NCBI GenBank assembly: GCA_043802345.1
Contig: JAZDLC010000480.1
Coordinates: forward strand, 1 to 11,743
Length of the DNA: 11,743 nt
From: JAZDLC01 sp043802345
GTDB taxonomy: Bacteria > Planctomycetota > B15-G4 > JADJEK01
Direction: 5' to 3'
Both the position numbers and the translations under genes were made by a program. Positions 6,033-11,743 of the stretch are shown here, one piece after another (positions within the stretch are counted from its first letter, which is position 1; each line of letters starts with the position of its first letter). The notes below the pieces were generated by a model. It was not told the origin of the DNA. It searched no databases and saw nothing but the letters and a program-made list of their open reading frames with translations.

Positions 6033-7413
6033 TCGAAGCTGGTCCCTGACCCGGCGCATGACGGTCCTCTTCACCGTCACGACTCTTTGCATCGTCGCGC
6101 TCTACGGTCTCTGGGCCACCTACCTGGTGTTCCACCATGTCCGTCAGGAGACGCGAGACTTCCTGGAACACGAACTGGAGGAGCTGAAGCTCAACATCTC
6201 CCACGCCGACCTGACCAAGACCAGCATCCGCCAGTGCGTGCAGAACGTCATCGAGGTCAGTGGCGACAAGCCGATCGCCTTCCGGGTCCGCTCCACGTCC
6301 GGCAACCTGCTCGTGGAGCAGGGGAACGCCAAGTTGAGAAGCAAGGCTCCCGGGCCGCTCGCGAGGCAGCAGAGTTCGAGCTGGAGTCTTCTCACCGAGC
6401 GGTTCGCGGCAGCCTCCCACGAGTTTGCCGAGCTGGACATGACCCTCGAGGTCATCGTCGACACGAGCGAGGAGACCTCCGCCATCTACAGGTACCTCCG
6501 GGCGGTGTTCTTCACCTTCCTGGTCGCGGCGGCCCTCTCCGGCGTCGCCGGGTGGTTCACGGCCCACCGCGGCCTCCGGGGCCTGCGCCAGGTCGTCACG
6601 CAGGCCCAGGGGATCGAGTCCTCCACGCGGCCGGCGACCATCGAGCTCTCTGGCGCCCCGGATGAAATCCGCGAGGTGGCGACTGCCTTGAACAGCATGC
6701 TCGAACGGATCCACGCCGCCATGGACGGGATGCGCACGTTTACCGCCGGGCTGGCTCACGAACTGCGCTCTCCTCTCCAGAACCTGCTGGGCGAAACCGA
6801 AGTGGCGCTGCTCACGCCACGTTCACCAGAGGAGTACCAGGAACTGCTGGCGTCGAACCTGGAGGATCTGAGCGACCTCTCGGACGCGGTCGACAACCTG
6901 ATCGCGTTCTGCCGCGTCAGCGACCCGGATCGCAGGGAGTTGCGCACGGAGTACTTCGACCTGGCGAGCGAGGCTCGCCTGCGGGTCGAGGGACAGCGCC
7001 GGGAGGCCACGCGCAAGAAGGTAGCGATCGAGATCCAATCTCTCGGGAACACCGGACTGTTCGCCGACAGGGAAGGGTGCCTGCGCGTGGTGAGGAATCT
7101 GGTTGGCAACGCCGTCGAGTGGGCGCCTCCCGATTCGACGGTCGAGGTGCGCATCCAGGGGAACCATGAGGGAGTCCGCCTCTTCGTGATGGACCGGGGT
7201 CCAGGAGTCCAGGAGCAGTTGCGCGACCGGATCTTCGAGCCTTTTGTCAGCGGACGTTGCCGCGCGCAGAAGCGTGCCGGTTACGGCCTCGGCCTGGCGA
7301 TCTGCCACTCGGTCCTGCAAGAGCACGGAGGCGAGATCTCCTTCGAGCCCCGGGAAAGCGGCGGCTCCACCTTCGTGGCCAGGTTCCCGCGGGGCTCGGT
7401 CGGACCGGGGTAG
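6010..7413 (+). CDS. Sensor histidine kinase, CusS-like
   Basis: This membrane sensor of 467 residues partners the regulator before it. Two transmembrane segments (about 18-41 and 164-184) enclose a periplasmic domain of some 120 residues. A HAMP linker follows (about 185-238). The dimerisation and phospho-acceptor helix has His250 in AGLAHELRSPLQ. The ATPase domain has the N box (VRNLVGNAVEWAP, Asn363 and Asn367), DRGPG (395-399), FEPFVS and GYGLGLA (424-430). The HAMP and LRSPLQ region resembles heavy-metal sensor kinases. The periplasmic part contains no His- or Met-rich metal site that I can see, so the ligand is open. The start at 6010 gives a short positive tail before the first membrane helix; its ribosome site is poor, and an ATG at 6058 is an alternative. 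The 23-base overlap with the regulator implies coupled translation. The stop lies 12 bases from that of the convergent kinase gene. Confidence 0.92.
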   Translation: MSSTSATDRSWSLTRRMTVLFTVTTLCIVALYGLWATYLVFHHVRQETRDFLEHELEELKLNISHADLTKTSIRQCVQNVIEVSGDKPIAFRVRSTSGNLLVEQGNAKLRSKAPGPLARQQSSSWSLLTERFAAASHEFAELDMTLEVIVDTSEETSAIYRYLRAVFFTFLVAAALSGVAGWFTAHRGLRGLRQVVTQAQGIESSTRPATIELSGAPDEIREVATALNSMLERIHAAMDGMRTFTAGLAHELRSPLQNLLGETEVALLTPRSPEEYQELLASNLEDLSDLSDAVDNLIAFCRVSDPDRRELRTEYFDLASEARLRVEGQRREATRKKVAIEIQSLGNTGLFADREGCLRVVRNLVGNAVEWAPPDSTVEVRIQGNHEGVRLFVMDRGPGVQEQLRDRIFEPFVSGRCRAQKRAGYGLGLAICHSVLQEHGGEISFEPRESGGSTFVARFPRGSVGPG

Positions 7414-7425
7414 ACGGATGGAGCG

Positions 7426-9333
7426 CTACGGCGTCCCGTCGCGAACGAGACGGAAGCAGCGGTTCTGCCAGCCGATGCTCGTGTCCCTGGCGCAGACCGC
7501 CTTCTGATTCGGCACGCCGGCGAACCAGATCTCCTCCGACCAGGTCTCCGACCAGGTCACGCGGTCGTAGTTGTCCGGATCGTGCAGGGCGTCTTGCGCC
7601 AGCAGGGCCGGACCGATCACCGCCATCCACTCGGCCCGGGTCGGAAGCCGCTTGCCCACAGACTCCGCGAACCGTTCCACCGCCGTTGTGCTGGGGGCCA
7701 CGAGAGCGTCGAGCATGCTCCCGAAACGAGGCCGGCGAATCGGGCTCGGCATCCGGTATTCGATCCACGCGTCTTTCAGCAACTCGTACTTCACCTGAAG
7801 CGGCGCCAGGAACGAACCGGAGTCTTTCAGGACGACCTGCTGCAGAAAGGCGAAATACTGCAGATGCGTGACCGGATGGACATCGAAGAGGACCGAGCGA
7901 GCCCCGAACTTCCCTTCGACCTCCAGCCCGTTGATCACCGGCGCGAGCAGGGGCGCCACGTAGTCCGCCAGCCGGTCGAGAAGCAGGAGCGCCTGCCGAT
8001 CACCCGAGCGGAGGGCCCGCTGTTCCAACTGATCGATCCGCCCCGTCACGAGCCGGCGAGCTCGCCGGAAGAGAGTGGTCGGGTCGACCTGCTCCTGCGA
8101 CTGCTGGACGATCTCACCGACCTCCCTCAGAAGCTCCGCCTGTGCGGCGGCCACTTCCTGCAGGAGGGCCGCGTCCAGGGGGGAAGGTGAAGGGCCTGGA
8201 TCGTCGGGCGTCTCCGGATCGAAATCGGGGGGCGAATCTTCCGGGGGATCGGGGTCCAGGCCGGCCGCGGCGGCCACTTTCTGGCCATCTTTCTCTTCCG
8301 AAGCGGTCCGGGAATCGAGCAGAACCGCAAGGACGGCCGCGGCGATCAGGGGAATCCCCGCCACCAGCCACCAGCGTCGGCGCACCAACAGCGAACTCTC
8401 CCGTCGCAACGGCCCGCCGGGGGACTCATCAGCGGCTGCGGAGGCGGAGGACTCCCCCGAGGCGAGCGACGCCTTGGCTCGTTCCAGCGCCTCTATGCAC
8501 TCCAGCATCGATCCGAATCGCTGACTCGGATCTGTCTGAAGCATCTGCTCGATCGTGAAGCGGAGCAGCGGCGGCAAGGCCGGGTCGACCGGCAGATGGG
8601 GCACGACCTCCGGCCCCGTCTCACCTCCTCTGCCAGTCGGCTCCGATCCGGTCAGGGCGAACTGGAACGTCGCGCCGAGAGAGTAGATGTCAGAGCGGGC
8701 GTCCACCGTGCGCCGATCCAACTGCTCCGGAGACGCGTAGGTCCAGGTCCCCATGAACTCGCTGCCCGTGGACGGCTCATCGCCCGAAGCCTCCTTCAGC
8801 GAGACCCCGAAATCAGAGATCAGCGCTCTCTCCCCCAGATCGATCAGGATGTTGCTCGGCTTCACATCCCGATGCACGAATCCTTCCGAGTGGACATAGT
8901 ACAGGCCGCGGGCGGCGTCCAGGATCAACTCGGTGGCCTGCAGCGCGTCAAGCGGTCCCTGTTTCCGAACGGTCTGCGCCAGCGAGTTTCCCTCGATGTA
9001 CTTCAGGGCGATGTAGTGGACCTCCAGTCCCCCCACGCGATCCATGCCCGCGCCGTAGACCGACACGATGTTCGGATGGTCCAGCCGAGCCTGGTGCCGT
9101 GCCTCCGCCACGAACCGCGCCACCCACCTGGGAGAGAGTTGCGAGAGAACCTTGATCGCGGCCCGCCGCTCCAACGTTTCGTCCACGCCCGCGTAGACCA
9201 GGCCCATGCCTCCCGCACCGATGAGCGACTCGATGCGGTACGGTCCCAGGCGTTCGCCGATCAGCGGATCGTTGACCTCCCGCTCCCGGGGCCCCCTGGC
9301 CTCCCCATCATCCTTGGAGTTCGCCAGCCCCAT
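7426..9333 (-). CDS. Transmembrane Ser/Thr protein kinase with degenerate FGE/SUMF1-like outer domain
   Basis: I read 635 residues from the ATG at 9333. Residues about 32-290 are a Hanks-type kinase: Gly loop GAGGMGLV (39-46), Lys61, catalytic HRDVKPSN (154-161), DFG (174-176) and SPEQ (201-204), all key residues intact. A membrane helix follows (about 321-339), then a Pro/Asp-rich linker (359-385), a helical region (386-465) and a C-terminal part (about 483-632). That part shows fragments of the formylglycine-generating-enzyme fold: HPVTHLQYFAFL, GKRLPTRAEW and a final CFRLVR. It is shorter than a typical domain and I do not see the catalytic cysteine pair, so it may act as a sensor or binding module. 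Fusion of such domains to kinases is known, for example in chlamydial Pkn1. The frame is open up to 9483, but 9333 lies seven bases behind the lipoprotein stop and fits the kinase N-terminus; its ribosome site is weak. Confidence 0.9.
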   Translation of the reverse strand: MGLANSKDDGEARGPREREVNDPLIGERLGPYRIESLIGAGGMGLVYAGVDETLERRAAIKVLSQLSPRWVARFVAEARHQARLDHPNIVSVYGAGMDRVGGLEVHYIALKYIEGNSLAQTVRKQGPLDALQATELILDAARGLYYVHSEGFVHRDVKPSNILIDLGERALISDFGVSLKEASGDEPSTGSEFMGTWTYASPEQLDRRTVDARSDIYSLGATFQFALTGSEPTGRGGETGPEVVPHLPVDPALPPLLRFTIEQMLQTDPSQRFGSMLECIEALERAKASLASGESSASAAADESPGGPLRRESSLLVRRRWWLVAGIPLIAAAVLAVLLDSRTASEEKDGQKVAAAAGLDPDPPEDSPPDFDPETPDDPGPSPSPLDAALLQEVAAAQAELLREVGEIVQQSQEQVDPTTLFRRARRLVTGRIDQLEQRALRSGDRQALLLLDRLADYVAPLLAPVINGLEVEGKFGARSVLFDVHPVTHLQYFAFLQQVVLKDSGSFLAPLQVKYELLKDAWIEYRMPSPIRRPRFGSMLDALVAPSTTAVERFAESVGKRLPTRAEWMAVIGPALLAQDALHDPDNYDRVTWSETWSEEIWFAGVPNQKAVCARDTSIGWQNRCFRLVRDGTP

Positions 9334-9340
9334 GGACCGC

Positions 9341-10135
9341 TCAACTGTCCTTGTTCTCGGGCTCTTCCTGACCGCTCTCCGCCCCCCCGGGGTCGGCCGT
9401 TCTCGCTCCCTCCGCACCGTCGCCCAACCCGGGAATGAGATGGGTGAACTTGTACGGATCGACCTTGCGCGCGAACTCCTCAAGTTCCTGAGCGCCAGCG
9501 GTCATGCGCCGGCTTTCCTCGTAGAGGTGGGTCACGAGGCCCCGCGCCAGCGGGATGAACTGTTCACGAACATACTGGGACAGCAGTTTCATCTGTCGAT
9601 TGAACTCGACTTCATGCCGATCCAGGGCCTGCCTGACCGTCACCAGGTTGTCCCGATTGGTATTGGCGAGCCTGCGATTGATCTCGACCTGAGTACTGAG
9701 ATCGGAGACGTTCTTCTCGAGCTGAGTGGCAAGATCGAGGACGTTCGCTTCGAGGCTCTCGGCCAGTTCCGTGGAATGGAGCCTCGCGATCCTCTCCACC
9801 TCGGTCCCGAGGGAAAGCAAGCGCTCTTCCTGCGTCTGGAGAGTCACTGACATTTCGGCGACGCGCACCCGCTCCAGTTCCTCGATCCGCGCCGTGAGAT
9901 CGGCCTGGGCCGCCGAGGTCGAATTCACCGACGCCGGCAGGGAGCCAAGTTCCAGGATCGCCGCCTCCAGCTGGGCGTTTCGGCGAACCGCCGTGCCGAG
10001 CCGGTCCTCTGTTTCTCTGAGCTGCAGACGCACGGAGTTCATCTCAGTCTCGAACTGTGCGTTCGAAACGCAACCGGCCAGCAATGACAAGAGGGTGACA
10101 TGAAGGGTGTTACGGATGAGACGGCCGTTGATCAT
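9341..10135 (-). CDS. Coiled-coil lipoprotein of unknown function, partner candidate of the Ser/Thr kinase
   Basis: This 264-residue protein has a textbook lipoprotein signal: a basic N-terminus, a hydrophobic stretch and the lipobox LLAGC with Cys22 followed by Val-Ser, so outer-membrane retention is plausible. Residues about 28-220 are helical and rich in heptad-like spacing (for example LQLRETEDRLG, LTARIEELERV, LATQLEKNVSDL), which suggests a long coiled coil. The tail (about 235-264) is Gly-rich and acidic, ending in QEEPENKDS. I do not recognise a named family. The ATG at 10135 has GGAGG nine bases upstream. The gene ends seven bases before the kinase gene begins, so the two are almost surely co-transcribed. 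A rod-like lipoprotein next to a kinase with an outer domain suggests a ligand, spacer or envelope-tension partner; this is inference. Confidence 0.85.
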   Translation of the reverse strand: MINGRLIRNTLHVTLLSLLAGCVSNAQFETEMNSVRLQLRETEDRLGTAVRRNAQLEAAILELGSLPASVNSTSAAQADLTARIEELERVRVAEMSVTLQTQEERLLSLGTEVERIARLHSTELAESLEANVLDLATQLEKNVSDLSTQVEINRRLANTNRDNLVTVRQALDRHEVEFNRQMKLLSQYVREQFIPLARGLVTHLYEESRRMTAGAQELEEFARKVDPYKFTHLIPGLGDGAEGARTADPGGAESGQEEPENKDS

Positions 10136-10165
10136 GAGATCGGACCTCCAAGTGGGGCAGCACAG

Positions 10166-10171
10166 ATCATA
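10166..10171 (-). promoter_or_regulatory. Candidate -10 box of the lipoprotein-kinase operon
   Basis: TATGAT on the minus strand matches TATAAT at five of six positions and lies about 30 bases upstream of the lipoprotein ATG, in the 66-base gap behind the DUF2007-type gene. No good -35 stands at 16 to 18 bases, so an activator or read-through from the gene upstream is possible. Confidence 0.3.
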
Positions 10172-10201
10172 GGAGTCATCTTCCCGGTGAGGACTCGGAT
10201 T

Positions 10202-10474
10202 CTAGTCGTCCGATGCGTCCTCCTCCTCCACCAGACTGCCGGCGGCCCGGGCGGCGGCCAGCACTTCCCTGGCTTCCTCGAGCCGTTTCTCCTCCACGAA
10301 CACACGGACCGTCAGGGACCCGAGCGACCGTTCGGCGGAGGCAACCGGGTCCTGCAGGTTCTCGCCCTCGACGAAAGCAGCGATGCCGGCGTCCTTCAGG
10401 AAGCCGACCACGACCTCGGCGATGAACTCGTTCGGAAACATCTCCAGAACCACGGATTTCACTTCATCGGACAT
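10202..10474 (-). CDS. DUF2007-type small protein (putative signal-transducing protein)
   Basis: The 90-residue protein follows the DUF2007 (PF09413) pattern: a first strand (KSVVLEMFPNEFIAEVV), a helix, DAGIAAFVEGENLQDP with the typical 'alternative residue exposed to solvent' segment, then LTVRVFVEEKRLEEAREVL and an acidic tail EEEDASDD. The fold is ferredoxin-like and resembles regulatory or PII-like domains, but no defined function is known for most members. I chose the ATG at 10474 because AGGAG lies nine bases upstream; the frame is open to an ATG at 10621, but the added residues look non-coding and would cover the folD promoter region. No signal peptide, so it is cytoplasmic. It lies 66 bases upstream of the lipoprotein gene on the same strand, so joint transcription with the lipoprotein and kinase is possible. 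Confidence 0.75.
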   Translation of the reverse strand: MSDEVKSVVLEMFPNEFIAEVVVGFLKDAGIAAFVEGENLQDPVASAERSLGSLTVRVFVEEKRLEEAREVLAAARAAGSLVEEEDASDD

Positions 10475-10529
10475 CGATTCAAGCTCCTGACAGAGATCGG
10501 CCGGGCGACGGGGCGGAAGAGCACGGTCG

Positions 10530-10558
10530 CCTATCTGACCAAACCTCGCTGAGCGCAA
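10530..10558 (-). promoter_or_regulatory. Weak candidate promoter of the DUF2007-type gene
   Basis: On the minus strand TTGCGC (10558-10553) and GATAGG (10535-10530) are 17 bases apart, some 55 bases upstream of the ATG at 10474. Each box matches consensus at only about half its positions. Confidence 0.25.
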
Positions 10559-10605
10559 CCCGGAAAAACCGAGCTCTTTGTCCCCCCGATGGACCTGTCT
10601 TGGCA

Positions 10606-10635
10606 TTGCGTGGCTCTTCACCGGCCTGCTAGAAC
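10606..10635 (+). promoter_or_regulatory. Candidate folD promoter giving a leaderless mRNA
   Basis: TTGCGT (10606-10611) and TAGAAC (10630-10635) are 18 bases apart. Transcription would start around 10641-10643, at the folD ATG itself. No purine-rich ribosome site precedes that ATG (the bases are ACTCTTTCC), which agrees with leaderless initiation. Confidence 0.4.
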
Positions 10636-10642
10636 TCTTTCC

Positions 10643-11527
10643 ATGACCAGAATCCTCGACGGCCGCCCGATCGCGAAGGCGATCAATGCGTCTCTCGCGA
10701 GCCGGATCTCCCGTCTCGCTCAGTCCGAGGTCACGCCCGGCCTCGCGGTGCTTCTGTTCGGCGACGACTCGCCGTCCCTGGTCTACGGCAGGATGATCGG
10801 GGGGGGATGTGAACGAATCGGCATCTCATTCCGACTGGTCCAGCTTCCGGGCGACATCTCGCCCGAGCAAGCCGCCGAGAACATCGATGAACTGAACCGG
10901 GATTCGAGCATCCACGGAATCCTGATCAAACGCCCCCTTCCCGGCCCGCTGAGTGACGAACGACTGCTCCAGCGCACCGACCCGGCCAAGGACGTCGACG
11001 GTTATCACTTCCAGAACGTGGGGAGTCTGGTGGTGGGAGGCGCGTCCAGGGCCCCGGTGCCGTGCACTCCCGCCGGAGTGCTGGAGCTCCTCTGCCGCAC
11101 CGGGAATCCCCCGGACGGCAAGCATGTGGTCGTCCTGGGACGCAGCGCCACGGTGGGCAAGCCGCTCGCGAACCTGCTCTGCCAGAAGGACGAGGGCGCC
11201 AACGCCACGGTGACTCTCTGCCATTCGCACACGCGGAATCTGGAAACACATACGCGGTCGGCGGACATCATCGTGACGGCTGTCGGGATTCCGAGCTCGC
11301 TGAAAGCAGACATGGTCTCGGCACGAGCGGTCGTGATCGACGTGGGGACCAACGCGGTCGACGATCCTTCCTCGAAGCGTGGCTACAGGTTGGTCGGAGA
11401 CGCCGACTACGACGACCTGCTGGGGCACTGCGCCGCCATCACGCCGGTTCCTGGAGGCGTGGGGCCGGTCACGGTCGCGATGCTGCTGAAGAACGTCGTC
11501 GATGCCGCGGAACGATCCGGATCATGA
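10643..11527 (+). CDS. folD: FolD-family methylenetetrahydrofolate dehydrogenase/cyclohydrolase with altered active site
   Basis: FolD interconverts 5,10-methylene-, methenyl- and 10-formyl-tetrahydrofolate in one-carbon metabolism, using NADP. The protein has 294 residues, normal length. Recognisable are LDGRPIAKAI at the N-terminus, FGDDSPS (39-45), KDVDG (116-120) with Asp119 like E. coli Asp121, PCTPAG (140-145), the nucleotide loop GRSATVGKP (166-174), IDVGTN (232-237) and PGGVGPVTVAML (270-281). Against E. coli FolD the catalytic segment YVASKRKAC aligns without gaps to YGRMIGGGC: Tyr48 is kept, but the essential Lys54 becomes Ile52. VQLPLP becomes IKRPLP, so Gln98 becomes Lys96. Cyclohydrolase activity may thus be lost or reorganised. 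I chose the ATG at 10643; an in-frame ATG at 10589 adds 18 unlike residues. A run of eight G (10799-10806) lies in the altered segment. The gene converges on ricT with 16 bases between stops. Confidence 0.92.
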   Translation: MTRILDGRPIAKAINASLASRISRLAQSEVTPGLAVLLFGDDSPSLVYGRMIGGGCERIGISFRLVQLPGDISPEQAAENIDELNRDSSIHGILIKRPLPGPLSDERLLQRTDPAKDVDGYHFQNVGSLVVGGASRAPVPCTPAGVLELLCRTGNPPDGKHVVVLGRSATVGKPLANLLCQKDEGANATVTLCHSHTRNLETHTRSADIIVTAVGIPSSLKADMVSARAVVIDVGTNAVDDPSSKRGYRLVGDADYDDLLGHCAAITPVPGGVGPVTVAMLLKNVVDAAERSGS

Positions 11528-11546
11528 CCGCCCGGACCCTCGGTCA
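11525..11546. other. Small hairpin joining the two convergent stop codons of folD and ricT
   Basis: TGACCG (11525-11530) and CGGTCA (11541-11546) are perfect complements with a 10-base loop. They contain the folD stop and the complement of the ricT stop. Six pairs without a T tract make a poor intrinsic terminator on either strand; it may assist or be chance. Confidence 0.25.
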
Positions 11547-11743
11547 CGCTCCCGGCGCGTCGCCGGCCGGGCCTCTTGGGCTGCAGTCGAACTCCTTGCC
11601 CTCGCAGCAGGCGTAGTTTCCCAGCTCGTATCTCAGGCAGCAGCGCAGCCGGCCGCATGATCCCAGATTCGAATCGGCCGAGATCGGCCGATTCTGGGCG
11701 CGAGCCATCTTGATGCTGACCGGGGCGAGCTTCCTGAGCCAGG
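11544..11743 (-). CDS. ricT: RicT (PSP1/YaaT family), C-terminal part
   Basis: The last 66 codons of a minus-strand gene are present; the rest lies beyond the right edge. The sequence has the PSP1 signature: PVSIKMARAQNRPI followed by GSCGRLRCCLRYEL, where Bacillus RicT has the same Cys arrangement. In Bacillus subtilis RicT joins RicA and RicF in a complex that binds iron-sulfur clusters and aids RNase Y-dependent mRNA processing. Whether that holds here is unknown, as RicA and RicF are not in view. A second Cys group, YACCEGKEFDC, occurs near the C-terminus and could add metal ligands. The tail is Pro- and Gly-rich and short. The coding sequence contains a strong palindrome (11662-11698). 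The convergent folD gene ends 16 bases away. Family members have about 250 to 300 residues, so roughly three quarters is missing. Confidence 0.9.
   Translation of the reverse strand, partial: WLRKLAPVSIKMARAQNRPISADSNLGSCGRLRCCLRYELGNYACCEGKEFDCSPRGPAGDAPGA
11662..11698. repeat. Strong palindrome inside the ricT coding region
   Basis: AATCGGCCGA (11672-11681) and TCGGCCGATT (11684-11693) are perfect 10-base complements separated by two bases. CCCAG (11662-11666) and CTGGG (11694-11698) extend the stem by five pairs past a five-base bulge on the left. The two-base centre means an RNA hairpin must open a few pairs. The overlapping GATTCGAATC (11666-11675) is itself a perfect palindrome. Confidence 0.7.

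Noticed and set aside
5166..6759. Minus-strand open frames of 308 and 365 codons opposite the two-component genes
   Set aside because: They overlap the recognised regulator and kinase genes, cover the divergent promoter region and show no domain.
9334..9483. Longer N-terminus for the Ser/Thr kinase from the ATG at 9483
   Set aside because: The extra 50 residues are Arg-rich, lie within the lipoprotein gene and precede the normal kinase start by too much.
11552..11566. CCGGCG-CGT-CGCCGG hairpin as a folD terminator
   Set aside because: There is no T tract after it, it lies inside the ricT coding end, and such GC stems are common at this base composition.

Overview
This is a GC-rich bacterial window, by eye about two thirds G+C, densely packed with genes on both strands. 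Two proteins begin with candidate lipoprotein signals, there are membrane-anchored secreted enzymes, and one membrane-spanning Ser/Thr kinase carries a large outer domain. This points to an environmental bacterium with an elaborate envelope, probably with two membranes. The M2 peptidase, beta-propeller phytase, haem-binding-domain protein and RicT occur in several such phyla, so I do not name one. No rRNA, tRNA, CRISPR array, transposase or phage gene is visible.

Layout, left to right. The left edge holds most of trpE (anthranilate synthase component I, minus strand, its last few codons cut off). Behind it lies a 318-base gene-free stretch with a large inverted hexamer repeat and a second motif of dispersed-repeat type. 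Next comes a tight minus-strand group, transcribed right to left: a small membrane-anchored c-type haem-binding protein, a membrane-anchored beta-propeller phytase (11-base overlap), and an ACE-like M2 metallopeptidase with a possible lipobox. From a shared 194-base intergenic region a two-component system of the heavy-metal/CusRS type is transcribed the other way. That region holds a near-match to the E. coli CusR/CopR operator and a separate GC-rich inverted repeat.

The sensor kinase gene converges, with 12 bases between stops, on a membrane Ser/Thr protein kinase gene. The kinase's outer part ends in a degenerate formylglycine-generating-enzyme-like fold. It is probably co-transcribed with a coiled-coil lipoprotein gene directly upstream, and a DUF2007-type small protein gene precedes both. 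Divergent from this group is folD, whose product lacks the usual catalytic lysine and glutamine. folD converges on ricT (PSP1 domain), which runs off the right edge.

How the parts may work together is inference. The haem protein, phytase and peptidase look like an envelope degradation or nutrient-scavenging operon facing a metal- or redox-type two-component system. The lipoprotein and kinase look like an envelope-to-cytoplasm signalling pair. trpE, folD and ricT are ordinary metabolic or RNA-related genes, except for the unusual FolD active site. The most noteworthy items are the FolD substitutions, the kinase/lipoprotein pair, the CusR-like box and the hexamer inverted repeat.
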